This document shows, in pieces, positions 63,216-64,000 of a stretch of DNA of 64,000 nucleotides; position 1 is the first letter of the stretch; every line of letters starts with the position of its first letter. The DNA is from Arsenicicoccus dermatophilus (GTDB lineage: Bacteria > Actinomycetota > Actinomycetes > Actinomycetales > Dermatophilaceae): contig NZ_JAKZHU010000001.1 in NCBI RefSeq assembly GCF_022568795.1, forward strand, positions 248,001-312,000, read 5' to 3'. Below the pieces are notes generated by a model, which was not told where the DNA came from, ran no database searches, and saw only the letters and a program-made list of their open reading frames with translations. The position numbers and the translations under genes were made by a program.

Positions 63216-64000
63216 TCAGCGGGCGAGGGCCGCTGCGGCCCGCACGATCGAGTCCACGTCGATGCCGTGCAGGGCATAGGCCTGCTCGACGCTGCTCGAC
63301 TGCCCGAACTCCGTGACCCCCAGGTGCCGGGTCCGATCGCCGCGCACCGCGGCCAGGAAGGCCAGGGTGTGCGGGTGCCCGTCCTGCACGGTCACCAGCG
63401 GAGCCGGTCGGTCGCGGGGGAGGATCACGTCCAGGATCGCGCTGCCCCGGTCGGCGTCCAGCTCGTCGCGCGCCTGCAGCGCCTCGAAGACCCGGTCCGG
63501 GCTGGTCAGGCACACCACGCCGGCCGCGATCCCCAGCTCGGCCAGCCGGTCGGCCGCGGCGAGCACCTCGGGCATGATCGCGCCGACCCCGACGAGTGTC
63601 ACCCGCTCCTGGTCGTGCGAGCGCAGGCGGTAGCCGCCCGCGAGGACCTGACGGCGCCGCTCCTCCCGCAGCGCGGGATCGGTGGAGACGTCCGCCAGCG
63701 ACTGGTCGACGGGTCGGGTCGTGAGGCGCAGGTAGGCCGAACGCCCGTCGGGTCGACCGATTCGGGAGATGGCGTCCAGCAGGCACCACTCCAGGTCCTG
63801 GGCGAAGGCCGGCTCCCAGGCGGTGCACCCGGGCTGTTCCAGGCCGATGGACGGCGTCGAGATGGACTGGTGCGCGCCGCCCTCGGGGGCGAGGGTGACG
63901 CCGGAGGGAGTGCCCACGAGGATGGACTGGCCGCCGGCATACATCCCGTAGGACCAGGGCTCGAGCGCGCGGGACACGAAGGGGTCGTAGACCGTGCCGA
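63216..64000 (-). CDS. Pyruvate dehydrogenase E1 (AceE)-like transketolase C-terminal part (5' end outside window)
   Basis: The frame runs from the window end to the TGA at 63216 (about 260 residues). Upstream of the first Met the sense continues as TVYDPFVSRALEPWSYGMYA, so this is a partial gene. It shows the pyrimidine-binding region (GVTLAPEGGAHQSISTPS) and a transketolase C-terminal domain (RVTLVGVGAIMPEVLAAADR, GVTEFGQSSSVEQAYALHG), as in homodimeric AceE or an AceE-like transketolase. The N-terminal thiamine-binding half is not in the window, so the substrate cannot be fixed. Confidence 0.85.
   Translation of the reverse strand, partial: GTVYDPFVSRALEPWSYGMYAGGQSILVGTPSGVTLAPEGGAHQSISTPSIGLEQPGCTAWEPAFAQDLEWCLLDAISRIGRPDGRSAYLRLTTRPVDQSLADVSTDPALREERRRQVLAGGYRLRSHDQERVTLVGVGAIMPEVLAAADRLAELGIAAGVVCLTSPDRVFEALQARDELDADRGSAILDVILPRDRPAPLVTVQDGHPHTLAFLAAVRGDRTRHLGVTEFGQSSSVEQAYALHGIDVDSIVRAAAALAR

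Overview
The window reads as chromosomal core DNA of a high-GC Gram-positive bacterium. F420-type and flavin luciferase-like oxidoreductases, a WhiB protein, a MarP/CvpA-type protease, DUF5063 and DUF4177 proteins, many GTG starts and near-leaderless promoters all point to Actinomycetota. A Micrococcales member of the Intrasporangiaceae/Dermatophilaceae type is my best inference from content and synteny, not a proven assignment. I see no prophage, insertion sequence, CRISPR array or rRNA.

Region by region. 1-9.4 kb: the tail of dnaX, then a PlsC acyltransferase, recR-DUF5063, bioF facing a frameshifted menE-like ligase, and the lysC-asd pair; a decayed glycosyltransferase lies between DUF5063 and bioF. 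9.4-17.4 kb: a secreted protein made of three almost identical 269-bp repeats, a luciferase-like oxidoreductase, a secreted M14 carboxypeptidase with a Thr-Pro linker, an orphan fused mannitol PTS permease (EIICBA) and a CPBP intramembrane protease. 17.4-27.4 kb: a large RecB-like nuclease/SF1 helicase fusion, a secreted metallophosphoesterase, a threonine-aldolase-type enzyme, a VOC protein, flavohemoglobin, a PAP2-like membrane protein and a tRNA-Pro(CGG).

27.4-48.3 kb is a long block collinear with the Mycobacterium tuberculosis Rv3683-Rv3667 neighbourhood: metallophosphoesterase, class A PBP (PonA2-like), WhiB4-like regulator, two ArsA/Get3-like ATPases, DUF4177, RidA, MBL hydrolase, Crp, Nth, Nudix, MarP, EphE-like hydrolase, holin-like membrane protein and Acs. 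YwiC-like, NhaA, a GDPD and an unknown membrane-anchored protein are inserted before acs. In M. tuberculosis several of these genes act in acid, redox and cell-wall stress, so the block may be an old envelope/redox stress neighbourhood.

48.4-64 kb: a TelA-like protein with a membrane partner, azlCD branched-chain amino acid exporter genes divergent from an XRE-TPR regulator, a histidine phosphatase, a small lipoprotein, SRPBCC and TolB-like proteins, a tandem LytR_C-domain protein, a CcdA/DsbA thiol-redox pair, two tandem CitE-like CoA lyases, a cationic amino acid permease, a dienelactone hydrolase and the C-terminal part of an AceE-like E1 subunit cut by the window edge.

Transcription units are short. 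Many end in long, perfect GC-rich hairpins without U-tracts. At least eight genes carry a TANNNT -10 box only 6-7 nt before the start codon, which suggests leaderless mRNAs.
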